A DNA stretch of 64,000 nt, taken from positions 25,785,916 through 25,849,915 of the forward strand of contig NC_052489.1 in the NCBI RefSeq assembly GCF_009730915.1, in the 5' to 3' direction. This stretch comes from Dioscorea cayenensis subsp. rotundata. Lineage: Eukaryota > Streptophyta > Magnoliopsida > Dioscoreales > Dioscoreaceae. This document shows positions 24,360-35,500 of the stretch, piece by piece (position 1 is the stretch's first letter; every line of letters starts with the position of its first letter). The notes beneath the pieces were generated by a model. That model ran no database searches. It was not told the origin of the DNA and saw nothing but the letters and a program-made list of their open reading frames with translations. The translations under genes and the position numbers were made by a program.

Positions 24360-24407
24360 AAAGAAAAAAAGGAGAAGTCGAGCCCATCAAGTAGCTAGAC
24401 TAAGGAT
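20611..24407. other. Intergenic DNA between WRKY copies 2 and 3
   Basis: No intact gene. About 21800-22026 is a LINE 3'-trailer fragment ending AAGTGGTTTATCCATCTTT and an A-rich tail. (AT)n runs occur near 23065-23090, 24232-24252 and 24326-24355. The rest shows nothing recognised. Confidence 0.45.
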
Positions 24408-25678
24408 TTAGAAGCTTGGAAAGCCTTCATGAAGGGGATCAAATCCAAAGGAATCCATCTGCAAGTAGTCCAAGCTCATCACTTCCCAAGGGGGTGACAT
24501 ACATGCACTCAATGAGAAATCCTCAATGGTAGAGTTAGGTACGGCCTCCAAACAGTACTGTTCATTGTTTACCACTGATCCTATTGCTGTTTGATCAATG
24601 ATCACATTTTGAAGGTCAACTCTTTCTAGGTCAGAGTCTTGTTGATCAGTTGTTGAGGCCTTGAGCATTGCCCTCTCATGGTAGCAGAAGAACTTATTGG
24701 CATTTGATTCAAAGCTAAACAAGTTTGGTTCTACTGGAAGAAGGGGATCTTGTGTGATTTGTGGAGTGATGATCATGGGATTATTATTAGTTTTGCAGAT
24801 GTGCTGCTCATAGTAAGTGACCAAGAACAAAGGTGGATCATTGTTGTCCTTCTGTTGAACATGCTTCGTTGCTGGGCACCCTTCATCTTTGTAAGTGCAT
24901 CTATAATAGCTCCTAATTAAAAAGAAACACATTCATATTATAAACTGTTAAAGCATAAGAAAAATAAAAAATAATTACAAAAACCAAACCAATATTGAAT
25001 GCTATATGATCCATTTCTCTTGTAATATGGGACTAAAAACCCTTCCATATTTATCATGTTCTTCTGTACTGCTTAAGAGGGGATTGATATAGATCTATAC
25101 ATTCATAACAAACCTTGCAAGCTTGGACTTTTGGAGGTTCTTCTGCCCATACTTCCTCCACTGGTGACCATCATCATGAGGAGCATAAGTAACTTTAGTC
25201 CATGGATCCATGGTCTTCCTAAATATCATGATTAATAAAGGAAAAAAAAAAGAATTAAGCAGTGTAATTAATTAAGCAAATATAACTGATCATCTAAATA
25301 AAGATCAAAGAATTAAACAACTTACAATCTCTGTTGACGTTCCCTTTTACCACATACAATACTAGCACTTGTGGGAATCTTGACCTCTTCTGGAGCCTCA
25401 GTACTCCCTTGATCACTGAAAGAAGCTGAGCTGGTCTCGGAGATAATCTGCTCTCTAGAAGCCTGTGTCTGTGTGCATGTATTGCCGGACTTCTTCAACA
25501 TGGACAAAGCCATTGATAAAGCTTGCAAGACCTCCTCCAAGAGAATTCCAACCAACTCCAACTGTGGTTCGCCTTTTGGTATGAAAGTTTGAAGCCTTGC
25601 AGCAAGCTTATATCCTCTGGTGATCTCTTGAATGGCAAGCTCTTGATATAGAACTGATCTCTCTATGATTTCATGCAT
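24408..25678 (-). CDS. WRKY transcription factor, group III (copy 3)
   Basis: Exons on minus: 25678-25326, 25218-25114 and 24912-24408, joining to 320 aa. Introns are GT-AG in the same phases as the other copies. WRKYGQK is at residues 138-144. Zinc ligands C158, C165, H190 and C192 give C-X6-C-X24-H-X-C. Before the domain is DPWTKVTYAPHDDGHQ, with His where copies 1 and 2 have Tyr. The N-terminal helix reads ELAIQEITRGYKLAARLQTF. SDQGST is shared with copy 2. The C-terminal motifs PNLFSFESN and SPPWEVMSLDY match copy 1 most closely. Exon 3 ends with GFPSF*, against copy 1 GFPCF*, so copies 1 and 3 look like the more recent duplicates. The frame is fully open, so it is likely functional. Confidence 0.93.
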
Positions 25679-25744
25679 GATATTCTTGCAAGTCTAGCTA
25701 GCTAGCTCCTTGTATAAATGGATGAATGATCTCTTTACTTGGTT

Positions 25745-25780
<36 letters not shown>

Positions 25781-25783
25781 TAT

Positions 25784-25789
25784 AGTCAA
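25784..25789 (-). promoter_or_regulatory. W-box upstream of WRKY copy 3
   Basis: AGTCAA on plus is TTGACT on minus, 106-111 bp upstream of the start codon and directly beside an (AT)n run (about 25748-25776). A single site can occur by chance. Its interest is that all three paralogues have at least one such site. Confidence 0.4.
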
Positions 25790-27334
25790 GTGGGTGAAAT
25801 TTATATCCAAATTAATGTTTCGGAAAAGTAGGAGGATAGTGCTGAGGAAGCTGGGAAGGTGAGTGAAACACATGGCGGTTGTCTTTATTATGGGCACGCG
25901 GATATGAAGAAGTAGTTGCTGAAATAAGCCTTTCATGTTGGCTTGTCAAACATACTGTGGAAATGATGGATTGATTATTATGTACAAGTTGCTATTTCTC
26001 GTCTTCTAAGTCTTTGTCCATCCTTAGATCGGTCCTCATTGTGGCAAAATTTCCCATGTGAAATTAAGGGTGTGTATCAAAGCAAAATATTCAACTTTAT
26101 AATTAAAAAATTAAGGATTTAGAAGAGTAACATTTAAATAAGTATCTAAATTATTGCTACAGTAAAAAAGCTAATTTATTTATCGGTGGAAGATTGAAAA
26201 TTCAATTTTTTTTTTAACACAATAGGTGAGAATTTATAGTTTAATTAAAAGAATTTGAGTTCGAAACTTCTCAAACACAATGCAAAAAAATAAATAAATA
26301 AATAAATATTTGTTGCCAATTTGTCAAAAAAAATTATAGTTATTCAAATAAATAAATAAATATAAATATCTAAAGTTAATTAGAGATGGTAAATAATTGT
26401 TAATACAATGCAAATTTTCACATGATGAGCTGATGTGGAGAAGAATGAGACGATGGCAATCAACTCTGCAAACATTTTTCCCTGATAATTTTCTCTTGCA
26501 AGTTGAAGGATATTGAAGAGACTGTCAAGAGAAATTTAATTTTCTATCCAAATAAAATGGAACAATGATCAAACAAATAAGAATGTGAAAAACGTTGAGC
26601 GGTATGGAGACAATCTTTCCATCCCTTTATCTTTTCAATTCTTTTTTCTAGTTAAAATACAATGCCATGATGATTAAGCCATCCCCTTACTTTTGCCTTC
26701 CCCTTCAAATAAAGTACAGTGACATGATCATTAGAATAAATTAATCTAGTCTTTACCTTGCTTTTTATTTTCTTATAAAATAAATAAACCAAAATTTAAA
26801 TTAAAATGAAAACTTAAAGTGGTCGTTGTTGAAGTGTGCTTCATCCCTAATAATTGCTTTCTGTATGGGTTTGTTCTTTTCTTTTGTCTTCTTGTTTGTT
26901 TTTTTGTTTGGTTTGTACATATATTTTTTTTTAATAAATCAGTGATTTATCTATTTTATTAAAAAAAAATTAAATGAGAATAGTACAAAAACTCTCAATA
27001 AAATAAAAACAAAATAAAATATAAAAGGAGCCATTCTAATCACCAAAAATGCTTAAATAATCAGATAAATAGAGGATGAAAAAAAAATAGACTCATAAGA
27101 ATTAATTCAAATTAAGAATTATCCGTTTGTGGAAACAACTACAAGATAATTTTAATATTTTAAGGTCTTAGATGGTCACGACCAACCCAAAAGAAGAGCC
27201 TAACAAAGTTCATGCTGCAGTTGATGTAGACACAGTAACCTCTACCATTTTTATTTAATGGCTATAGTTCTTACATTTAATTCAAATATAAATAAATAAA
27301 TAAATAAAGTATAACGTCTACTACAATTAAATTT

Positions 27335-27540
27335 GTAGTGTATGTTCAATGGTATGACATTAAAGTGTAAGGGGAGGTCATGGGTTCAAATCTCTCCCAC
27401 CACAGATCGCTTCTATATCGTTTCACATACATCGCTTACTCGGGATTTCTATATTATTCTCATCATCGTATATATATCAGATATCCAGGGCTCAAGATCT
27501 TTGTTTAATCTTATTTCTATTCATAAAAAAGGCGTTTATC
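27335..27540 (+). mobile_element. Probable tRNA-derived SINE
   Basis: An A-box-like TTCAATGGTATGAC is followed about 35 bp later by a B-box-like GGGTTCAAATC. The downstream body ends in a short A run near 27530. TSD was not found, so the ends are approximate. It is a different family from the SINE pair at 8953 and 9764. Confidence 0.5.
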
Positions 27541-28444
27541 GTTTATTATTAAAATTGGTGGTAGTGTAGCTGGCAGAGGAGAGGAGAATGATAATTACAT
27601 TGAGGGGCTCATGATTAGATGTCTTCTCTCTTGGACTGAAACAAGTAATTTGACGTTGTTAATTTGTTATTAATTGATCATTACTCTAGTAGGCTTAGCT
27701 TTTTACACCATCTATATTTTAATTAATTTTGAATAAATAATTTTGGAAACACACGACATTATTTGGTATTGTAAAGATTGCATGATTATATATATATACA
27801 TATTTTAGAACCATCCTTATTACAACAGAAGAGTGGTAATCATTTTTCTCTTAAATAAAAAATTAAGAATTTAACTTTATCCCAGTGTCATGGTTGAAGA
27901 TTCATTGCTTTTTCACACACACACACACATATATATATATACCCAATGCCATGGTTGAGGGTTCATTGCTTATCCATATATATATATATATATATATATT
28001 CTTTATATAGAATATATATATATATATATTATACTCCGTCATGCAAATGAAGTCCAAAAGAAATAAAAATTCTTAAAAGGAATATCAAAATTTAAACCCT
28101 TATTTTTTTTTATATATTAATATAAACAGGTGAAGGAATGAAACCCTTAACTTTATAATAATAAATAAATAAAATACCAACTCTATTATTGAAGAAATAG
28201 TCAACCCCTTAATAAATTTATTATATTTTTTTCCCATTTGTATCATCTCCTATTTCATTAGATTAAAAAATATAATTTGACATTTAACCTACATGGTTTA
28301 AGATATATACAATGATCTACACATTTCATTTCCATGTCTTTTGGTTTAATGGTCTTTATTAGTTAGGTTTAATGGTCTTCATAACTAATAAAGTACCAAT
28401 AGAGTTCAAAATTAAAAAAACTGTTAATAAGATTTTTTTTTTTT

Positions 28445-28680
28445 TTTTCCAAAGCAACAAGCACTATATACATTAGAGGTGTGCGCACAAAGTAGGAATT
28501 AATCGTCCAATCCACACACCCTCAGCCGAAAACGAGGGGATTACACTGCTAGCCGACACTCATAACTAGTGACCCGTTATCATTATTATTTCTAATGAGT
28601 CTTGAACTCAAAACCTTTTAAATATTTCGCTATTATTTTTCATAATAAGACTAAATACCTTTAGACAGTTAGCCCTTTGG
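28445..28680 (-). mobile_element. SINE-like element, family of 37729-37977
   Basis: Read on minus it starts GGGCTAACTGTCTAAAGGTA, matching the head GGGCTTTTGGTCTAATGGTA of the SINE at 37729-37977. A B-box-like GAGTTCAAGAC follows. Both share a late GTGCGCAC-containing segment and end at an A-rich tail (T-run 28432-28450 on plus). Flanks TAATAAG and TAGTAAG may be a worn TSD. Confidence 0.55.
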
Positions 28681-29549
28681 TAGTAAGTATTTTTACAACT
28701 ATTTGGTTGAACTATAACTATTAACTATTTGGCTGAACTGTAACTATTAACATACACACATAATATATACACTAATCATGCAAAGGAACAACATGTTGAA
28801 TGGGACTTGAGGTTTATCATCTATATAAAATACATAAGAAATGGTGATCACCAAACTTTGAAGAGATTGGCGAACAAAGCATCCAGAAACCATCCAAAGA
28901 TAGCTGAAGTCAGCAGCCATTTTAATTTTCATTTACTTCATTAATTTGAGGACCCCAAACAATTAAAAGAAAAGGATTTTCAAAAAAGAATAGCTGGCAC
29001 TCTGCAATTCTTTGTTAGTGGGAATTGGTGGAACTAGTCTTGAGCTTAAAAAGCAAAAAAAACAAAAAAGCAGGGGGGAATAAAAAGGGTAAAAATATAT
29101 ATACAGGCATATGTGGATAGCATCCAAGAGAACAAATGTGAATGCACAAGGTGGACAAAAATAACTTCCTTGACCAAGTCGAAAGTATTTTCCATGATTA
29201 GATTGCATGGGTTCAAACTTGATCAATAAATCTTGGTGACCAAGAAAGAAAGCACACACTTTTTCGTACATGCGGTATATACCTCTATAAAAGTTTAGTT
29301 GCATGACTGTTATCTCTATATTTAATGTTTTAGTGGTTTAACTTTTTTATTTAAAAAAACTACTTTAATTTTAAAAAATCATGAAAACTTAAAAAAAAAA
29401 AAAAAGAGATCAAATACATATGAACCTTTAGGGGCATTCATATGTTATAACTTCAACACCGTTGTTCAAAACTCAAAAGCCTTCATATGTACATCAATAA
29501 CATTAGCACCTACTTCGTCAACACGGATCTCATTGATGGTAATATCTAG

Positions 29550-30738
29550 TTGACTGATTTGGTTGACGATATGAACTGGAATTTCAATCATTTTCAGTCC
29601 CTCCTAAGTCATCAACTTTGTCTTCCCAACATAACTATGAGCCACATTGATCCTTGATCATAATAATACTTGGGTGTGGCAGCTAGGATCCAGCAGTAAC
29701 AGTATTGTTACTAAGTTTACATCTTTCTAAGCAATGCAACTCTGCTGAGTATAATTGGCAAGGATGGAAAAATCTTTGGAAATTGGATGCTGCAATTAGA
29801 GCTAAGTTCTTTATGTAGCTTTTACTTCATGGTAAGGTTAAAACCTTAGACTTTCTAAAGGCTCTAAACATGGTCTCCAATGCTTGCAATGTCTTATGTG
29901 GAATGCACAGGGAAAATATCAATCATCTCTTTAACACATGCTCCAAAATTCAATTGTTTTGGAGAAAAATTGAAGAGATCACAAAAACTCAATTTACTTC
30001 GGGGCATAGCATCAATACTGGTATATAGTTGGAAAATATTGGCACTACTAAGAATCAATGGGTGGCCTCTATAATTGTTACTAATGTGTGGAATATATGG
30101 AAGGCTAAATGTAATCTCGTCTTCAAAGACCGACGGTTGACCCTCTTTGGATTTCCACCTCCGTTGCGAATTCAGTGAACGAATACACCAAAGATCCAAA
30201 TTATCAAAGGGAGGTCTTCTTTCTCAATATTTTTGACAGTTACTCCTGTCAATGCTACCTCTTTACTGATGCATCTTGGATTCCAGATAGTCAAACTGGA
30301 GATAGTGGCTTCTTTTTTGTTAATGCTCACAAAAAACATTGTGGTTGCAGGAAGCTCAAGAATTGTTGCACGATATGCTCTTGAAGCTGAACTAATTGCT
30401 ATGGATGTTAGGCTCAAAATTGCTACGGATTACCAAAGAGTAGCTGATTTGAAGCAGACCTATAGCTTAAGTATTACTGACGTTGAAGCTATTCCCCGTG
30501 ATTGGCACATCCTTGCGCTAGCAATGCATGGGAGAACTTGTCATGTGATTTCTTTGTTTCACTAAGGGAGAGACCTTCCCAGATGGCTGATGAAATGTGC
30601 CAAAGCATCTGGTTTTTGCTTTTATTAATTTCTTTGTAGCAGGCTCTTACATCCTTCTTTACTTTCTTGTCAAGTTATTTTAGTCTAGTTTCTTTTTCCT
30701 GATAAAATAGCTACATGGTAGCTCTTTTTTTTTTAAAA
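29550..30738 (+). mobile_element. LINE 3' end with zinc-RVT and RNase H-like domains, dead
   Basis: The first recognisable part is a reverse-transcriptase zinc-binding domain. It contains WKLDAAIRAKFF, VKTLDFLKALNMVS, then C-X2-C (NVLCGMH) and NHLFNTCSKIQLFWRKIEE (29760-29990). An RNase H-like domain follows: FTDASW with the catalytic-type Asp near 30265, and after a frameshift ALEAELIAMDVRL near 30385. A stop ends the frame at 30565. Internal stops and at least one frameshift make it dead. The 3' trailer closes with a 6-bp stem AGCTAC-ATG-GTAGCT (30709-30723) and the tail. It belongs to a different LINE lineage from the two near the WRKY genes. Confidence 0.8.
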
Positions 30739-32169
30739 AAAAAGAGAGAATAAATCTCAAATTTATTAAAATAAATAAATAACAATACAAAGAGAAAAAC
30801 GCATGTCCACTAGGGATGAAAATATAAACCAACAACTATAAAAGTACAGGGCCTGGAACATGCCAACACAAATAGAGAAAAAATGACAACGAAACTGAGA
30901 TCACGACCCAGGACTTAGGGAAGCACTCTTTCTCGAGTGAGAAAGATAGTGTGAAGTCACATGCTTGCAATCGAGTCTAAAACCTATGTATCAAGGTCGT
31001 GTTTGTCTCGCATAGAAGACCCTGAGAAATGAATGCTTCTTTTCACTACTTCAGCTGCTTACTCCATCTTTTGCCTTTTGGCTGCAGGAACAGCAAAAAC
31101 CCAAAAAAGAAACATATGACTAATTTTCAAAATAACAAAAGCAAGAGGTAATGATTTGAAATTGAAATTGCATTCATTTTTTGCTAGCCAAATGTGCCAC
31201 ATGATTGCTTTGGCTACGATAGTCCATGCGGCTCTATTCGCCGAACTTAGGTTACAAACCCAGTATTTCCACAATTCCTCCAAGAACAATGGGGTTTTAG
31301 GTTATCTAAGGATTCTTGCAAAGTGAAGCCAAATGTTCCTTGCTAAGGAATAGTGGATAAAGACGTGGTTTGAAGTCTTTGTGTCAATATGACATAGGAC
31401 ATAGGTAGATGTTAGTAGCCGGTTGCATCTCCTCAAAGACAGGTTCTCGAGTGTGAGGATTTCGTTGTTCCAGGTCAACCAGTTGAAAAGATTAACCTTT
31501 AGAGGGCAACCTTTTTGAGCAAGGTTGTAGTTATAGCATAAAGGAAACCCCCATCAATCAAGAAGAGGTAAAATGAGGACACTGTGGACTTACCATTCGG
31601 AGTTAGACCAAACTTTGCTATCCTGTCTAGAAGGGTTCATTGACAAGATACAATTGCAAGTGTTAGTCAAGAAGGGTCTTGCTCAAACGGATTTAGTTAC
31701 AGAAAAGGTGGAAGAAGGCCTTTGACTAAACCTCGTGGACATTGCGATTGAGTGAAGAGCTCAAGCCAAAGATCCTTTGATGCTCGTCCAAGGAACCATT
31801 TATCGTGCCAGAAAAGGATAAAGGTGTTGTAACCGATAACATAAGTGATACATATCCTGGATGCAACGACCGAACACTGGATGCCTTGCCAAAAGAAGGA
31901 TTTCTTGTTGTGGTGCAAGTGATGGAAGTTCCAGATTGGGGTATTGATAAGTGAATGTTATTTAATATCATTTTATACACTTATTTGGCGTGTATTAAAG
32001 TATTCTTATGGAAGATGATACTAAACATGGTGAAAATTGTATTTTTCAGGTATCGGGAAACGCTAAAGGACGAGAGAGAGAGAGAGAGAGAGAAAAGAAG
32101 CAATCAAGAGCCAAAACAAGGAAGATGGAATTCTCTCGGCATCAACAAATGAAGAACATGCGAGACTGA

Positions 32170-32545
32170 ACCACTTACGGGCACTTTATGGTTGTGCTTA
32201 CAGCCATAAGCCTCTTCCAGAGAATTTATGGGCATGTTGATGCTTGTAAGAAGGAGTATAAGAATCAACAGAAGGACTTGCGGGCATGATTTACGCCTGT
32301 AAGTCAGACTATAAGGGTTGTCCCAAGGAGCTTACGAGGAGCAACATACACTCAAAAGGTGGTCACAAGCACAATCCAAAGAAGATTACGGCCCATCGCT
32401 TACGGCCGTAAGCTAGGCCACAACACTAAGACAAAAGACCTTACGGACAGAACTTACAGTCGTAAGGTGTCCTGTAAGGCACATGATCCATCATTTTCAG
32501 GTCCTTACGACCTCGTTCTTACTCCCATAAACAATCCGTAAGTGG
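32170..32545. repeat. Clustered CTTACGG-CCGTAAG palindromes in LTR U3
   Basis: Eight or more CTTACG/CGTAAG half-sites lie in about 375 bp, several paired as palindromes. The best is GCTTACGGCCGTAAGC (32398-32413). They lie just upstream of the LTR TATA box, the position of promoter or enhancer elements. Confidence 0.75.
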
Positions 32546-32550
32546 CTAGG

Positions 32551-32558
32551 TATAAAAG
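32551..32558 (+). promoter_or_regulatory. TATA box of the solo LTR
   Basis: TATAAAAG stands 606 bp into the LTR, directly after the palindrome cluster. It is a plausible core promoter of the former element that could drive flanking DNA. Confidence 0.6.
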
Positions 32559-35500
32559 ATTATGAGGGTTTTGAATCTATCTTTAGACGATCAAGCTTTG
32601 GGAAAGAAAAAGGGGTTTTCTACAGATCTTTGAGGGTGAATCATCAAGGAAAAAAAGCTAATCCACTTTAGAGGAAGAAGACTAGAGCCGTCGAGGAGCA
32701 CCATGGCGACATTTGTGGAAGATAAGGGGGAAGTCCTTCAGCAATCTCAAGAAGCGCAATTGGAAAGGGGTTTTAATGCTTTTAATGATTCTTGTAATCT
32801 CTTTTGAATTATATGATTGTTCTCGCTTAATGGAGAACTAATTTTGTAAGTGTTTGGGCATAAATGAACTCTAGGGTTAAATTTGATTAACATTGGTTGT
32901 GGATCTTTCATGCTTTACTTTGATTATTAATTGCAATTCTTTACTTTTTAATTCAATCGCTTATCCTTATTGTCTTGAATGCTATTGAAGCGAAAGCACT
33001 AGTTTCATGTATGATGTGCTTGTGTGACAAGTCGAGAGACCCACTTAGCATAAGCAAACTGCAATTGTAAGGGATTTGTCATTTGTGAGTAAGCCTAGAG
33101 ATATGGTACTTTAGAGTCAAGAATTCTCCTCCCACAATCCTACCAAGTGAATTGGCAAGCAATTCCGTACTCTATGCAATCATAAGGAGTTGATCTAAAG
33201 AGTGATCTTATTTCTACTTTGTATGGGATTAGGGGTAATCACATTAACAGAAGGGTTGTCTACACTTTGAATTCTTGTTGATTCTTGTTAAGATTTCATA
33301 AAATGCAATACGATCGTGGGATTATCTGTATCAGCAATGTAACAAATAAGTTACTATTCATCTTGAGAGAGAGGATAGTATTCTTTAGGATTTCTCTCGG
33401 TTCAATTAGGATTGCTAACTTACAACCGTTGTCCAGTAAGACACCCCGTCTATACCCAAGCACCCCATCTCTCTCTCTCTCTCTCTTACTTATCCATATT
33501 CATTTCAGTGCTTTTGATTTTTATTTTCTTTTATTTTGTTTTCACATCACACAATTTCGAATAAACTAGTTTTCGGACTAAGGACTAGTACTAATAGACT
33601 CAATTTTCCTAAAAGTTATTACAAGATTGGCACATACACTTGCGTCCCTATCAAGTATCCTAAAAGTTGTTAAACTAGTTGATTTTAGAATCGCACTAGT
33701 CACCACTTGATAGGAACTTCCACCACCACTTACCAAGGAGAGCATTGTTAAAACCCTTAAGGTTAACTATCCCCCAACAACCTTGTTCACGAGGCTTACA
33801 AATTCTATCCCAACACAGATGCATTTGGGTTTCTCTATTTCGAGGTCATGCCATAGAAAATCTCTTCTAATTTAGACGATTGGCTTTCTGACCCAAGTGG
33901 CGAGTTTATAAATGGGCATCCAGTGGGTGAGAATGGATGTTAGCGCTGAGTTAATCAAAGTGATTCTACCACTTAAAAAGAGAAAATTCGTTTTCCAGGA
34001 TAGCAGTCTTGCTCTAATGCCTAAGATGAGAATTCTCTAGTCTTGGCATCTAGGCCTTCTACCAAAGATGGGGATGCCAAGGTAGGTTAGGGGAAGACTG
34101 CCCGCAAAGCAATTAAGAGTGGTTAGGGATACTAGGTCTGGAGATTGTCCCCCACTTTATTGAGTAAAATTTGGTTTTATGAAAGTTGATGGACAACCCA
34201 AAAATGCCTTCGAATAAACTAAATATCAGTTTGATTATTCTCAAGTCATCAATGCCCCCAATTGACAAAATGATTAGGTTATCCACGTACTATTGGTGAC
34301 AGTGTTTCTAGTATTGTTCTAAGAGTACCCTATAAAAGATCCCAGAAGATAGGGCATGGGTGAACATTGAGCTTAAGGTAACAGCAACTAGAACAAAAAG
34401 CAAGAGGGAGAGACCTTGTATGAGCCCTCGTTGATATCGAACATATCCGGAAAGGGTTATGTTGATAAGAATATTTACTCTAAAGGTTTCTAGAAGGTTT
34501 TTGACCTAGCTAATCCAGCGGGGACCAAAACCTTAGCTTGAGAGGCATTAGAGCAAGAACTCACAATCGACCAAATTGAAAGCCTTTGTAAAATTGACCT
34601 TTATGATGTTGCATGTAACACCTTTTTTTTGCAAGTTGAAAATTAGTTCCTCCACTACAACTATGTTGTCCATTATTTGTCTGGCCCTTATAAATGCCAA
34701 TTACGGGGCATCTATAAGAAGGTTGATTTGCTTTCCTAGCTTATTAGCTAGGCCCTGCTTTTACCTTTAACGTTCGGCCTATTAGCCGAATTAAAACCTC
34801 CCTCAAAATCATCTCCAAGGTCCCCTCATAAAAGTCCTTAGAGAGATTGAAAAGATCTTAACCCACCACATTCCAGTATTTTTGGAAGAAGAAAACAAGG
34901 AAACCATCTGGCTTGAGTGTTGTGTCTACTTCTAGTTCGAAAGTGGTTGTTTTAACTTCTTCCAATGTGAATAGTGCCTCTAGTGGGGGTAGGTTTGGCC
35001 TGGTTTTGTAAGAGAGGAAAGACCAATTAAATTTGAATCTGAATGGTTTTTCGGTTCTAGATCAGAAGTAAGAAGTAAAAGCTTTTTCGATCTCCTTGTC
35101 ACCGGTAAAGTCGGTATTATCGTGTTTAACTTGGTGGATGTAATTTCAGTTTTGTCGCATGTTTGCCACTAAGTGAAAAATTTTGGTATTTCCATCTCCT
35201 TCCTTCAACCAAATTGCACAAACTCTTTGCTTCTAGTAAATTTCTTCTTAGCGCATCAGGGTGTCTAGAGACTGTGAAAGTTCTATCGCTTGTGCCTGCT
35301 CATCTGGGGAGAAGACTCAGTGCTCATGGATTTGATCCAAGCTATCTAATTTTTGCTAGATCTCTAGTTTGCACTCTTTGATGGACCTAAAGCTTATTTT
35401 AGCCCAATTGGATAGCTTTTGTTTAAGTTAGGCACCACTCCTGAATGAGCATATCAAAGTTCTCAAAAGAACACCATGGTCGCTCAAATTTGAAGTATCA

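Larger units (their letters stand above)
25790..29549. other. Intergenic DNA rich in small repeats
   Basis: About 26850-26972 (plus) is a LINE 3' trailer ending AATAAATCAGTGATTTATCT and poly(A). Short (TAAA)n-type runs lie near 26285-26310 and 27288-27306. (AC)n and (AT)n runs lie in 27915-28030. No protein gene is seen. Confidence 0.5.
31945..33653 (+). mobile_element. Solo LTR, Ty3-gypsy (Tat/Ogre-like), 1709 bp
   Basis: It begins TGATAAGTGAATG and ends CTTGCGTCCCTATCA. The flanks are GGTAT (31940-31944) and AGTAT (33654-33658), a 5-bp TSD with one difference. LINE coding resumes on each side, which fixes the boundaries. No internal region, PBS or second LTR is present. The 5' part (about 32170-32545) is packed with CTTACGG/CCGTAAG palindromes. 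A TATA box TATAAAAG (32551-32558) follows, so transcription would start near 32580. The CTTGCGTCCCTATCA end is typical of Tat-type elements. Orientation is taken from the TATA box and ends. Confidence 0.85.
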
